Source: Pseudomonas sp. CBZ-4
Lineage (GTDB): Bacteria > Pseudomonadota > Gammaproteobacteria > Pseudomonadales > Pseudomonadaceae
NCBI RefSeq assembly: GCF_000346755.1
Contig: NZ_ANNV01000164.1
Location: 218,565-282,564 of the forward strand
DNA length: 64,000 nt
Direction: 5' to 3'
Shown: one piece after another, positions 55,918 through 64,000 of the stretch
How positions within the stretch are numbered: the first letter of the stretch is position 1
How the letters are laid out: each line of letters opens with the position of its first letter
Notes under the pieces: generated by a model
What the model saw: only the letters and a program-made list of their open reading frames with translations
The model's database searches: none
Told to the model about the DNA's origin: nothing
Translations under genes and position numbers: made by a program

Positions 55918-56859
55918 TCAGATCCACCCACCTGCCTGCAACACAAAAATCCCGATATTGGTGGTCACCGCCGCCATCAGCGTCGTGATCACAATAATCG
56001 CCGCCGCCAGCTCATGATTGCCCTCGGCCGCCCTGGCCATCACAAAACTCGCCGCCGCCGTCGGTGCGCCGAAGTACAGGAACAGAATCCCCAACTCCGG
56101 CCCGCGGAACCCCAGCAGCCAGGCGCCCAGCGTGGCCACCAGGGGCAACCCGATCATCTTCACCAGGCTCGCACTCAAGGCCATGCCGCCGCTTTTGCGC
56201 AATGCCGCCAGCGACAAGGTGCCACCAATGCAGATCAGCGCCAGCGGCAAGGTCATGTCCGCCAGGTAGCGCCCCGACGACTCCAGCCAACCGGGCAAGC
56301 CGATCTGGAACACCGCGAACGGCGTGGCAGCGATCACGCTGATGATCAACGGGTTGGCCACCACGCTTTTGCAGATGCTCCACGGATCGGACTTGATCAC
56401 CGGGCTGTACACCGCCAGCACGATGGTCGAGAGGGTGTTGTAGAACAGGATCACCAGCGCGGCGAGGATCGCGCCGAGGGAGATGCCGTAATCACCGTAC
56501 ATGCTCGCCGCCAGTGCCAGGCCGATCACGCCGTTGTTGCCGCGAAACGCGCCTTGGGTGTAGATGCCGCGGTCTTCACGCGGGCAACGCCAGATCGCCC
56601 AGCCCCAGGCCAACGCGAAGCTGAGCAAGGTGGCGACGGCGAAGTAGATCAGCAAGCCTGGCTTGAGCGCCGAGTGCAGGTCGGCATGCAGGATGCCCAG
56701 GAACAGCAGCGCCGGCATGGTGACGTTGAACACCAGGGACGACGCCGTGTGGATGAAGTTGTCGTTGATCCAATCGATGCGCTTGAGCAGCACACCAAGA
56801 AACAGCATGGCAAACACCGGCGCGGTGATGGACAGGGTGGTGAGGAAGATTGCCAGCAT
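55918..56859 (-). CDS. AEC family transporter (auxin efflux carrier type)
   Basis: A 313-residue membrane protein with about ten hydrophobic segments. The start MLAIFLTTLSITAPVFAMLFLG and later FNVTMPALLFLGIL and FRGNNGVIGLALA are typical of AEC/malonate-type carriers. Start placed at ATG 56859; the frame is open far upstream through REP sequence without homology. Substrate probably a small organic acid. It sits next to the aldarate cluster but is separated by a REP pair. Confidence 0.85.
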   Translation of the reverse strand: MLAIFLTTLSITAPVFAMLFLGVLLKRIDWINDNFIHTASSLVFNVTMPALLFLGILHADLHSALKPGLLIYFAVATLLSFALAWGWAIWRCPREDRGIYTQGAFRGNNGVIGLALAASMYGDYGISLGAILAALVILFYNTLSTIVLAVYSPVIKSDPWSICKSVVANPLIISVIAATPFAVFQIGLPGWLESSGRYLADMTLPLALICIGGTLSLAALRKSGGMALSASLVKMIGLPLVATLGAWLLGFRGPELGILFLYFGAPTAAASFVMARAAEGNHELAAAIIVITTLMAAVTTNIGIFVLQAGGWI

Positions 56860-56936
56860 GCCGGGGAGAACCTTGGTGAGCGTCGTTAGGTGGCTAATGA
56901 TAAGCCATGCTGACCTGTAGCGCCTGTCAAGACGCC

Positions 56937-57013
56937 TTCGCGGGCAAGCCCGCTCCCACATTTTTGATTTGTGAATGCCTTCAAATGTGGGAGCTGGCTT
57001 GCCTGCTCCCACA
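56937..57013. repeat. REP pair in outward arrangement with a truncated third unit
   Basis: CGGGCAAGCCCGCTCCCACA, a 25-base spacer, TGTGGGAGCTGGCTTGCC, then directly TGCTCCCACA, a broken third unit. Lies between garD and the AEC gene. Confidence 0.85.
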
Positions 57014-57028
57014 GAGTCCGCGTCCACT

Positions 57029-58582
57029 TCAGGTGATGGGCGCCGGGTTGAACAGGGTGATGTCGTTATGCAGCTTATGCCGCTCCGCCCAGGTCTGCTT
57101 CTTGCCACTGGCCACATCCAGGTAGAAGTGGAACAACTCCCACCCCAACTCCTCAATGCTCGCACGTCCGGTGGCAATCCTGCCGGCATCGATGTCGATC
57201 AAATCCGGCCAGCGCTGCGCCAACTCCGTACGCGTCGACACCTTCACCACCGGCGCCATCGCCAGCCCATACGGCGTGCCACGCCCGGTGGTGAACACAT
57301 GCAGGTTCATCCCCGCCGCCAACTGCAAGGTGCCGCACACAAAGTCACTGGCCGGCGTGGCGCAAAAGATCAGGCCCTTGCCCTTGAAACGCTCGCCCGG
57401 GCCGAGCACGCCGTTGATCGCGCTGCTGCCGGACTTGACGATGGAGCCCAAGGACTTCTCGACAATGTTCGACAACCCGCCCTTCTTGTTGCCCGGCGTA
57501 GTGTTGGCACTGCGATCGGCCTCGCCCTTGGCCAGGTAACGGTCGTACCAGTCCATTTCCCTGACAAGCTCTTGGGCGACTTCCTTGCTCTCGGCGCGTG
57601 AAGTCAGCAGGTAGATCGCATCGCGGACTTCAGTCACTTCGGAAAACATCACCGTCGCCCCGGCCCGCAGCAGCAAATCCGAGGCATAACCCAGCGCCGG
57701 GTTGGCGGTGATGCCGGAAAACGCATCACTGCCGCCGCACTGCATGCCCAGGATCAGCTCCGACGCCGGCACGGTTTCGCGACGGCGCTGGTCGAGCTTC
57801 TTCAAGCGCGTCTCGGCCAGTTCCATGATCTGTTCGATCATCTCGGTGAAGCCGTGGCTGGAGTCCTGCAATCGATACAACCACGGCTCGCTCAGGTCCA
57901 CCGAGCTGTCGTTGTCGTGCATCACCTGCCCGGCCTGCAATTTCTCGCAGCCCAGGCTGATCACCAGGGCTTCGCCGCCCAGGTTCGGGTTGCGTGCCAG
58001 GTTGCGCACCGTGCGGATCGGGATGTAGGCATCCGTCGCGGTAATGGCCACGCCGCAGCCGTAACTGTGGGTCAGCGCCACCACGTCATCGACATGGGGG
58101 TACTTGGGCAGCAGTTCGTCCTTGATACGCTTGACGGCATGGTCCAGCACCCCCGTGACGCACTGCACCGTGGTGGTGATGCCGAGGATATTGCGCGTGC
58201 CCACGGTGCCGTCGGCATTGCGATAACCCTCGAAGGTAAACCCCTCCAACGGCGCCTGGGTTTGCGGCACCTCGGTGGACAGCGGCAAGCTGTCCAGCGG
58301 TGGCGCAGTGGGCATGCGCAGTTGATCTTCCTGGACCCAACTGCCGCGCGGAATCGGCGCCAAGGCGTAACCGATGGTCTGGCCGTAGCGAATAATCTGA
58401 CCGCCCTCGGGGATATCTTCGAGGGTCACCTTGTGGCTCTGGGGGATGAAATCCACGGTCACCAGACCGTCCGGGAACTCGGTCCCGGCCGGAACGCCCT
58501 GGTCGTTCACCACGATCACTACGTTGTCGCGCTCGTGCAAACGAATGGAGCGCGGCGAGTCGGCATGTTCAATCAACTGCAT
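57029..58582 (-). CDS. garD: Galactarate dehydratase
   Basis: A 517-residue UxaA-family enzyme dehydrating galactarate to 5-dehydro-4-deoxyglucarate. An N-terminal SAF-like domain (MQLIEHADSPRSIRLHERDN...) is followed by the dehydratase part with GTRNILGITTTVQC, THSYGCG and LGMQCGGSDAFSG. Length equals that of known Pseudomonas GarD. ATG 58582 has GAGGGG upstream, 11 bases after the permease gene. KdgD, also in this cluster, uses its product. Confidence 0.92.
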   Translation of the reverse strand: MQLIEHADSPRSIRLHERDNVVIVVNDQGVPAGTEFPDGLVTVDFIPQSHKVTLEDIPEGGQIIRYGQTIGYALAPIPRGSWVQEDQLRMPTAPPLDSLPLSTEVPQTQAPLEGFTFEGYRNADGTVGTRNILGITTTVQCVTGVLDHAVKRIKDELLPKYPHVDDVVALTHSYGCGVAITATDAYIPIRTVRNLARNPNLGGEALVISLGCEKLQAGQVMHDNDSSVDLSEPWLYRLQDSSHGFTEMIEQIMELAETRLKKLDQRRRETVPASELILGMQCGGSDAFSGITANPALGYASDLLLRAGATVMFSEVTEVRDAIYLLTSRAESKEVAQELVREMDWYDRYLAKGEADRSANTTPGNKKGGLSNIVEKSLGSIVKSGSSAINGVLGPGERFKGKGLIFCATPASDFVCGTLQLAAGMNLHVFTTGRGTPYGLAMAPVVKVSTRTELAQRWPDLIDIDAGRIATGRASIEELGWELFHFYLDVASGKKQTWAERHKLHNDITLFNPAPIT

Positions 58583-58593
58583 TACATCGCCCC

Positions 58594-59958
58594 TCAGGAG
58601 TGCGCTTCGGTAAGTTGGGTCAGCTCTGGGCCCTTGGTTGGCGGCTCTTTGAGCACCACGCGCTTGATCGGGCCAACGATGACCAGGTAGCTGAACACCG
58701 CCACCAGCGCGTTGGCGCCGACGAACACCAAGGCCCATTTGAACGAGCCGGTGGTGCTGATGATGTAGCCGATGACGATCGGCGTGGTGATCGACGCGAG
58801 GTTACCGAAGGTGTTGAACAAGCCGCCACTGAGGCCGGCGATTTGTTTCGGCGACGTGTCGGACACCACCGCCCAACCCAGTGCGCCAACGCCTTTACCG
58901 AAGAAGGCCAGGGCCATGAAGCCCACTACCATCCATTCGATATCCACGTAGTTGCAGGCCACGATGCTGCTGGAAATCAGCAGGCCACCGATGATCGGCG
59001 CCTTGCGGGCGAAGGTCAGCGAATGGCCCTTGCGCAGCAGGTAGTCGGAAATCACCCCGCCGAGCACGCCGCCGATAAAGCCGCAGATCGCCGGCAACGA
59101 GGCGATGAAACCGGCCTTGAGGATGGTCATGCCACGGTCCTGCACCAGGTACACCGGGAACCAGGTCAGGAAGAAGTAGGTGATGCCATTGATGCAGTAC
59201 TGGCCCAGGTACACGCCGAGCATCATGCGGTTGGTCAGCAACTGGCGGATGTAATCCCACTTCGGACCGTCAGTTTTTTTACCTTTGCCCTTGTCCTGGT
59301 CCATGTCCACCATCGCGCCATTGGCGGCAATGTGGTTGAACTCGGCTTCGTTGATCAGCGGGTGCTGGCGCGGGCTGTGGATAACTTTCAGCCAGATCAG
59401 CGAGAAGATGATGCCGATCACGCCCATCACGATAAACACGTGCTGCCAGCCGAAGCTGTAGACGATCCAGCCCATCAGCGGTGCAAACAACACCGTGGCG
59501 AAGTATTGCGCCGAGTTGAAGATCGCCGAAGCCGTGCCGCGCTCGGCCGTAGGAAACCACGCCGCGACAATACGGGCGTTTCCGGGAAACGACGGCGCTT
59601 CGGCCAGGCCCACCATGAAGCGCAGCATAAACAGCGCAACCACAGCGGTGGAGACACCGAACTCACCGACATAGCCTTGCAGCACGGTGAACAGTGACCA
59701 GGTGAAGATGCTCAGGGCATAGACTTTTTTCGAGCCGAACCGGTCCAGCAACCAGCCGCCGGGAATTTGCCCGGCCACGTAGGCCCAACCGAATGCAGAG
59801 AAGATGTAACCGAGGGTGACCGCGTCGATGCCGAGGTCTTTTTGCAGGCTGGAGCCCGCGATGGCGATGGTGGCCCGGTCGGCGTAGTTGATCGTGGTCA
59901 CCAGGAACAGCATGAGCAATATCAAATAGCGGACGTGGGTTGGCTTGGTCGCTTGCAT
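58594..59958 (-). CDS. gudP: MFS permease for glucarate/galactarate (GudP-like)
   Basis: A 454-residue MFS transporter of the anion:cation symporter group with about 12 hydrophobic segments. Family stretches include INYADRATIAIAGSSLQKDLG, GWLLDRFGSKK and GLAEAPSFPGNARIVAAWFP. A charged central loop holds a Lys/Gly run (DQDKGKGKKTDG). Its position directly before garD supports uptake of aldarates. Substrate is inferred from context. Confidence 0.87.
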   Translation of the reverse strand: MQATKPTHVRYLILLMLFLVTTINYADRATIAIAGSSLQKDLGIDAVTLGYIFSAFGWAYVAGQIPGGWLLDRFGSKKVYALSIFTWSLFTVLQGYVGEFGVSTAVVALFMLRFMVGLAEAPSFPGNARIVAAWFPTAERGTASAIFNSAQYFATVLFAPLMGWIVYSFGWQHVFIVMGVIGIIFSLIWLKVIHSPRQHPLINEAEFNHIAANGAMVDMDQDKGKGKKTDGPKWDYIRQLLTNRMMLGVYLGQYCINGITYFFLTWFPVYLVQDRGMTILKAGFIASLPAICGFIGGVLGGVISDYLLRKGHSLTFARKAPIIGGLLISSSIVACNYVDIEWMVVGFMALAFFGKGVGALGWAVVSDTSPKQIAGLSGGLFNTFGNLASITTPIVIGYIISTTGSFKWALVFVGANALVAVFSYLVIVGPIKRVVLKEPPTKGPELTQLTEAHS

Positions 59959-60028
59959 AAAGAAGTACTCCCACTAATTATTTTTTTTGCGGGTAATTAT
60001 TTGTTGTTGCCACTGAGGACCGCTCTAT

Positions 60029-60095
60029 GTGGGAGCTGGCTTGCCTGCGATAGCATCACCGAGGTGCTTGCATCGCAGGCAAGCCAGCTCCCACA
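60029..60095. repeat. REP doublet (REPIN), short loop
   Basis: TGTGGGAGCTGGCTTGCCTG and its mirror GCAGGCAAGCCAGCTCCCACA, with a loop of only about 22 bases, between the permease and aldehyde dehydrogenase genes inside the aldarate operon. Confidence 0.87.
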
Positions 60096-60124
60096 CAGGA
60101 ACCGGTGCCTACAGGTGTTGCGTG

Positions 60125-61570
60125 TTACGAACCGATGTAGCTGGTCTTCACCACGGTGTAGAACTCTTGCGCATAGCGACCTTGCTCACGCGAACCGTAG
60201 GATGAGCCCTTACGGCCACCGAATGGAACGTGATAATCCACACCGGCGGTCGGCAGATTGACCATCACCATCCCGGCCTGGGAGTGGCGCTTGAAGTGGT
60301 TGGCGTATTTCAGCGACGTAGTGGCAATGCCCGCCGACAAACCGAACTCGGTGTCGTTGGCCATGGCCAGTGCCGCTTCGTAGTCCGCCACGCGCACCAC
60401 GTTGGCCACCGGCCCGAAGATCTCCTCGCGGCTGATACGCATGGCGGCTTCGCTGTCGGCAAACAGCGTCGGCGCCAGGAAGTAACCTTCGGTGTCGCAG
60501 GTCACCAGGCCACCACCGCTCACCAGCCGCGCGCCTTCGCTTTGGCCGATGTCGATGTACTTCAAGTCCTGATCCAACTGGGCCTGGGAAACCACCGGCC
60601 CGATGTCGGTGCCGCTGTGCAACGCATGGCCGACCTTGATCGATTTCATGCGCTCAGCCATCGCCGCGACGAACTGGTCGTGAATCCCGGCGGTGACGAT
60701 CAGGCGACTGGAGGCGGTGCAACGCTGGCCGGTGGAGTAGAACGCGCTCTGTACCGACAGCTCGACGGCCTGCTTGAGGTCGGCGTCGTCGAGGATGATC
60801 TGCGGGTTCTTGCCGCCCATTTCCAACTGCACTTTGGCCTGGCGCGACACACAGCTGACGGCGATCTGACGACCGACGCCAACGGAGCCGGTGAAGCTGA
60901 TGCCATCGACTTTCGGGCTGTTGACCAGCACATCGCCGACCACACGACCGCTGCCCATCACCAGGTTGAACACGCCAGCCGGGAAGCCGGCGCGAGAGAT
61001 GATTTCCGCCAGCGCCCAGGCGCAGCCCGGCACGAGTTCGGCCGGTTTGATCACCACACAGTTGCCGTAGGCCAGGGCCGGGGCGATTTTCCACGCGGGG
61101 ATCGCAATCGGGAAGTTCCACGGGGTGATCAGGCCGACCACGCCGAGGGCTTCGCGGGTCACTTCCACATTGACGCCCGGGCGCACCGACGGCACGTAGT
61201 CGCCGGACAAGCGCAGGCATTCACCGGCAAAGAACTTGAAGATATTGCCGGCGCGGGTCACTTCGCCGATGGCTTCGGGCAGGGTCTTGCCCTCTTCCCG
61301 GGCCAGCAAGGTGCCGAGCTCTTCGCGGCGGGCGAGGATTTCGCTGCCGACTTTATCCAGGGCATCGTGGCGCGCCTGAATCCCGGAGGTGGACCAGGCC
61401 GGGAACGCGGCGCGTGCCGCCTCGATGGCGGCGTTGACTTGGCCGACATCGGCCTTGGCGTATTCGCCAATCACATCGGACAAGTCCGACGGATTGAGGT
61501 TGACGCAATAGTCGGCACCGGCCACCCATTGGCCGTTGATGTAGTTTTCAAAACGCTGGGCTTGGGACAC
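60125..61570 (-). CDS. 2-oxoglutarate semialdehyde dehydrogenase (aldehyde dehydrogenase family)
   Basis: A 481-residue NAD(P)-dependent dehydrogenase. The catalytic Cys is in GQRCTASSR (near residue 283), the Glu in QLEMGGKNPQ (near 249), and PWNFPIAIPAWK marks the cofactor domain. The start is GTG 61570 with GGAG 7 bases upstream. In this pathway it oxidises the KdgD product to 2-oxoglutarate. The assignment to this substrate rests on the neighbours. Confidence 0.9.
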   Translation of the reverse strand: MSQAQRFENYINGQWVAGADYCVNLNPSDLSDVIGEYAKADVGQVNAAIEAARAAFPAWSTSGIQARHDALDKVGSEILARREELGTLLAREEGKTLPEAIGEVTRAGNIFKFFAGECLRLSGDYVPSVRPGVNVEVTREALGVVGLITPWNFPIAIPAWKIAPALAYGNCVVIKPAELVPGCAWALAEIISRAGFPAGVFNLVMGSGRVVGDVLVNSPKVDGISFTGSVGVGRQIAVSCVSRQAKVQLEMGGKNPQIILDDADLKQAVELSVQSAFYSTGQRCTASSRLIVTAGIHDQFVAAMAERMKSIKVGHALHSGTDIGPVVSQAQLDQDLKYIDIGQSEGARLVSGGGLVTCDTEGYFLAPTLFADSEAAMRISREEIFGPVANVVRVADYEAALAMANDTEFGLSAGIATTSLKYANHFKRHSQAGMVMVNLPTAGVDYHVPFGGRKGSSYGSREQGRYAQEFYTVVKTSYIGS

Positions 61571-61589
61571 GAATCTTCTCCTGACGCAA

Positions 61590-61615
61590 AAGGCCGCTGA
61601 TCTCTCAGCGGCCTT
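61590..61615 (-). terminator. Hairpin between kdgD and the aldehyde dehydrogenase gene
   Basis: An 11-bp stem AAGGCCGCTGA / TCAGCGGCCTT with loop TCTC, followed on the minus strand by TTTTGCG. It may partly terminate or protect the kdgD mRNA. Confidence 0.6.
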
Positions 61616-61624
61616 GTAGATAAG

Positions 61625-62536
61625 TTATTGCGCGCCTTGCTTGTCGATCAGCGCGGCCAGGGCTTCGTATTCTTCCGGCAGCAGGTCGGTCAGCGGAGTG
61701 CGCACCGGGCCTGCGTCGTAGCCGACGATTTTGGCACCCGCCTTGACGATGCTCACGGCATAGCCGGCCTTGCGGTTGCGGATGTCCAGGTACGGCAGGA
61801 AGAAGTCGTCGATGATCTTGTCGACGGTGGCGTGATCTTCGCGGGCAATGGCGTGGTAGAAATCCATCGCGGTTTTCGGGATGAAGTTGAACACCGCCGA
61901 GGAGTACACCGGCACGCCCAGGGCCTTGTAGGCAGCGGCGTAAACCTCTGCAGTCGGCAGGCCGCCGAGGTAGCTGAAACGGTCACCGAGGCGACGGCGG
62001 ATCGAGACCATCAGCTCGATATCGCCCAAGCCATCCTTGTAGCCGATCAGGTTCGGGCAGCGCTCGGCCAGGCGTTCCAGCAGTGGCGCGGTGAGGCGGC
62101 AGACGTTGCGGTTGTACACCACCACACCGATCTTCACCGACTTGCACACCGCTTCAACGTGGGCGGCAACCCCGTCCTGGCTGGCTTCGGTGAGGTAGTG
62201 CGGCAGCAGCAACAGGCCTTTGGCACCCAGGCGCTCGGCTTCTTGGGCGTACTCGATGGCCTGGCGGGTCGAACCGCCCACACCGGCGAGGATGGGCACG
62301 CTGGTGGCGCAGGTATCAACAGCGGTCTTCACCACTTGGGAATATTCGCTGGCGGCAAGGGAGAAAAACTCACCGGTACCGCCGGCGGCGAACAAGGCGC
62401 TGGCGCCGTAAGGAGCCAGCCATTCCAGGCGCTTGATGTAGCCCGCCTGGTGGAAGTCACCCTGCGCATTGAAATCGGTCACGGGGAAAGACAGCAAACC
62501 GTGGGAGAGGATGGACTTCAGTTCTTGTGGATTCAT
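61625..62536 (-). CDS. kdgD: 5-dehydro-4-deoxyglucarate dehydratase
   Basis: A 303-residue DapA-family lyase that dehydrates and decarboxylates 5-dehydro-4-deoxyglucarate to 2-oxoglutarate semialdehyde. The GGTGE motif is in FAAGGTGEFFSL (near residues 50-61), the Tyr in VVYNRN (near 140), and the Schiff-base Lys in LIGYKDGLGD (near 170). First gene of the cluster, behind an operator-overlapped promoter. Confidence 0.94.
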   Translation of the reverse strand: MNPQELKSILSHGLLSFPVTDFNAQGDFHQAGYIKRLEWLAPYGASALFAAGGTGEFFSLAASEYSQVVKTAVDTCATSVPILAGVGGSTRQAIEYAQEAERLGAKGLLLLPHYLTEASQDGVAAHVEAVCKSVKIGVVVYNRNVCRLTAPLLERLAERCPNLIGYKDGLGDIELMVSIRRRLGDRFSYLGGLPTAEVYAAAYKALGVPVYSSAVFNFIPKTAMDFYHAIAREDHATVDKIIDDFFLPYLDIRNRKAGYAVSIVKAGAKIVGYDAGPVRTPLTDLLPEEYEALAALIDKQGAQ

Positions 62537-62594
62537 TATTCGAACACCCTGGGCGAAGACTTTCTGTCGAAAGGTTGTTGTTGGTTTTGGTGAT

Positions 62595-62632
62595 GTCGTA
62601 CGTCATCGTACAACTATAAAAAGATTCGTCAA
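62595..62632 (-). promoter_or_regulatory. kdgD promoter with overlapping GntR-like operator
   Basis: On the minus strand, TTGACG (62632-62627) and TACGAT (62610-62605), 16 bases apart, form a sigma-70 promoter. The imperfect palindrome GTCGTACG-TCAT-CGTACAAC (62595-62614, 7 of 8 arm bases paired) covers the -10. A FadR-subfamily GntR repressor is the likely ligand; none is encoded in the window. Confidence 0.6.
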
Positions 62633-62680
62633 CTGCAATTCGTCGAGGTGCGTCCAGGGTTCGCTGTATGACCTGGCTTC

Positions 62681-62708
62681 TTGACGTAGGAAATTATTCC
62701 TCTATGCT
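62681..62708 (+). promoter_or_regulatory. Candidate sigma-70 promoter of the phospholipase-like gene
   Basis: TTGACG (62681-62686) and TATGCT (62703-62708), 16-base spacer, lead into the LexA box. If used, the box would cover the start point and early transcribed bases. Confidence 0.5.
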
Positions 62709-62716
62709 GTCAATAA

Positions 62717-62732
62717 CTGTATAAACATACAG
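62717..62732. promoter_or_regulatory. LexA (SOS) box upstream of the phospholipase-like gene
   Basis: CTGTATAAACATACAG fits the CTGT-N8-ACAG LexA consensus with both half-sites perfect and an AT-rich core. It sits inside a longer perfect palindrome (62712-62737, 10-bp arms). It lies 40 bases upstream of the ATG at 62772 and 180 bases from kdgD, so the rightward gene is the more likely target. Confidence 0.82.
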
Positions 62733-62771
62733 TTATTAAGGAAGATTCCTACGACATAGCAAGGAGCTAAC

Positions 62772-63929
62772 ATGCCAGGTCTTGAACTCGCAGCACCCGC
62801 AAAAAACCAACCGATCCTGCGCTTCGAAGGCGGCGAGCACACCGCCATCGGCGACGACACCCTGTTGCGTTTCGCCAACGACGCCCCCGCAATCCCCGCC
62901 CGCCAAGTCGAGCTGCACCTGCCCAACGGCCTGGCGCTGACCTACGGCCAGGTGATTGCCCTGGGCGGCGATTTCTACGGCGTTCCCGGCCAACCCATCA
63001 GCGATGGCGCGTCGCCTGCCGACCGTGTGCAACGTTTTACTGCCGCGTTCAATTCGCTGGCGGTTCTGCCGGCGTCGCGGGAAGAAGCGCGCAAGATCCT
63101 CGCGGTGATGCAAAAGGAGATCAACGCGGTCAACCAGGCGATCAGGGACGGCAAGCAGGCCCACGAAGCCTACGACGCGCTGGGTGATACGTTGTCCGAG
63201 GAGTGGAACCGCATCACCGGTGGCGGCAGTGCGGTTTCGGCGCTGGTGCCATTGGGGCGCTACTTGAAACTGGCGGCGGACAATGCCGACCACTTTGGTG
63301 AATGGGCACTGTCGGCGTACCTGGCCGGGCATACGGCGGCCCTGCAACAGGCCGTGGTGGCGCATCAAACCGGTACCGACCAAGCGCTGGAACTGGCGTA
63401 TGCCATGAATAGCTTTGCTGATCACTTTTTGACCGACCTGTTTTCCGCCGGACACTTGCGGGTGCCACGCAAACAGTTGGCAGCGGTGGTGACGCCGGGG
63501 GAACTGGGCTCGCTGATCAGCCGCTTCATGCACGATGAGGACAGCAAGTTCGGGCTCAAGGTGCGCAACGCCCTGGGGGATCAATGGCATGCCTATGGGG
63601 ATAAACGCTACTTCGATGCCATCGATGCGGACAATCGGGTGCAGGTCAAGCGTGCGGTACAGGCTTCGGCGGATGAAATCTTCGAAACCTTTATCAGCGG
63701 CGTGGCGCCCTCCCCGGCCAACTTCAAGGCGCCGTTGCATGTCCCGGACTTGAACGCCGCGCAAAACCCGGCGAACAACTTCTCACCGTTGTTCAAGATG
63801 GAAGGCGACAAGGTGCTGCGGCGCAAGGACGTGAATGACTTGAACGACAAGCGCTGGACGGATGATTGGTGGGGGTGGAGTACGTATCTGCTGCTCAAGG
63901 ACTACAAGCCGAATCAGCCAGCTGCTTAA
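62772..63929 (+). CDS. Putative zinc-dependent phospholipase C-like protein
   Basis: A 385-residue protein with AAGGAG 6 bases before ATG. NADHFGEWALSAYLAGHTAAL is followed by NSFADHFLTDLFSAGHLRVPR, which holds HxxxDxxxxxH, the zinc-ligand pattern of phospholipase C and S1/P1 nucleases. GDFYG near residue 67 could supply an early Asp ligand. No signal peptide is visible, unlike secreted phospholipases, so it may act in the cytoplasm or be released by lysis. Preceded by a LexA box. The family call is moderate; substrate is unknown. Confidence 0.6.
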   Translation: MPGLELAAPAKNQPILRFEGGEHTAIGDDTLLRFANDAPAIPARQVELHLPNGLALTYGQVIALGGDFYGVPGQPISDGASPADRVQRFTAAFNSLAVLPASREEARKILAVMQKEINAVNQAIRDGKQAHEAYDALGDTLSEEWNRITGGGSAVSALVPLGRYLKLAADNADHFGEWALSAYLAGHTAALQQAVVAHQTGTDQALELAYAMNSFADHFLTDLFSAGHLRVPRKQLAAVVTPGELGSLISRFMHDEDSKFGLKVRNALGDQWHAYGDKRYFDAIDADNRVQVKRAVQASADEIFETFISGVAPSPANFKAPLHVPDLNAAQNPANNFSPLFKMEGDKVLRRKDVNDLNDKRWTDDWWGWSTYLLLKDYKPNQPAA

Positions 63930-63941
63930 ACGCAGATCAAA

Positions 63942-64000
63942 TGTGGGAGCTGGCTTGCCTGCGATGGCGGCGGGTCAGCTCAATAGTTGCTGGCTGATGC
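63942..64000. repeat. REP unit, second arm cut by the window edge
   Basis: TGTGGGAGCTGGCTTGCCTG followed by the usual loop sequence (GCGGCGGGTCAGCTC); the matching right arm would lie beyond base 64000. Confidence 0.8.

Noticed and set aside
62717..62732. LexA control of kdgD from the same box
   Set aside because: The box is 180 bases upstream of kdgD and beyond its own promoter, while it is 40 bases from the phospholipase-like gene, so the latter is the more likely target.

Overview
The window is a 64 kb stretch of chromosome from a Pseudomonas of the fluorescens/putida lineage. The evidence is the gene content and order: mqo, hpt, upp and uraA; hisC-hisD-hisG-murA-ibaG-mla; kdsD-kdsC-lptC-lptA-lptB-rpoN-hpf-ptsN-rapZ-ptsO; fagA-fumC-orfX-sodA; mreB-mreC-mreD-maf-rng-yhdP-tldD; and gatCAB. 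High GC content and many intergenic REP doublets ending in TGTGGGAG support this. Almost everything is core chromosome. I see no rRNA, tRNA, insertion sequence, prophage, plasmid gene or CRISPR array.

Layout. Bases 1-2704 hold the start of a DUF1302 outer-membrane-type protein and an AlkK/FadD-like acyl-CoA ligase. Bases 2963-12556 hold a LysE-family exporter, a 2-hydroxyacid dehydrogenase, rsmC, a yybP-ykoY manganese riboswitch ahead of a GDT1-family Mn exporter, an M48 lipoprotein protease, an SRAP (YedK/HMCES) protein, DUF2007 and CPXCG small proteins, a PlsC-like acyltransferase, small hypothetical genes, a YajG-type lipoprotein, and a 727-base gap I cannot explain. Bases 12557-17844 hold mqo, two small conserved genes, hpt, and upp-uraA. 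Bases 17958-25917 (minus strand) hold hisC-hisD-hisG, murA, ibaG and the mlaFEDCB phospholipid transport operon. Divergent from it, bases 26216-33227 carry LPS assembly (kdsD/kdsC/lptC/lptA/lptB), rpoN, hpf and the nitrogen PTS branch. Bases 33265-37040 hold a ZIP transporter and the Fur-box-preceded fagA-fumC-orfX-sodA operon. Bases 37191-50399 hold pmbA, darP, tldD, a nitrilase-family amidase, yhdP, rng, maf and mreDCB. Bases 50610-55808 hold gatCAB, a short RlpA, a Ca/Na antiporter and a carboxymuconolactone decarboxylase-like protein. Bases 55918-62536 hold an AEC transporter and an aldarate catabolism cluster (garD, MFS permease, aldehyde dehydrogenase, kdgD). The last gene, 62772-63929, resembles a zinc-dependent phospholipase C and lies behind an almost ideal LexA box.

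How the genes work together. The dominant theme is the cell envelope: MlaBCDEF and YhdP (phospholipid traffic), LptABC with KdsCD (LPS), MurA and MreBCD (wall and shape), RlpA, and a PlsC-like enzyme. A second theme is metal and oxidative stress: the Mn riboswitch and exporter, Fur-linked SodA and FumC, and a ZIP importer. The aldarate cluster would convert galactarate to 2-oxoglutarate. It starts from a promoter overlapped by a GntR-like palindrome, and its regulator is not in the window.

The most notable observations are the LexA-box-controlled phospholipase-like gene, two genes (mreC and the antiporter) whose best start codon appears to be ATT, the Mn riboswitch with visible mutually exclusive pairings, and the unexplained leader upstream of mqo.
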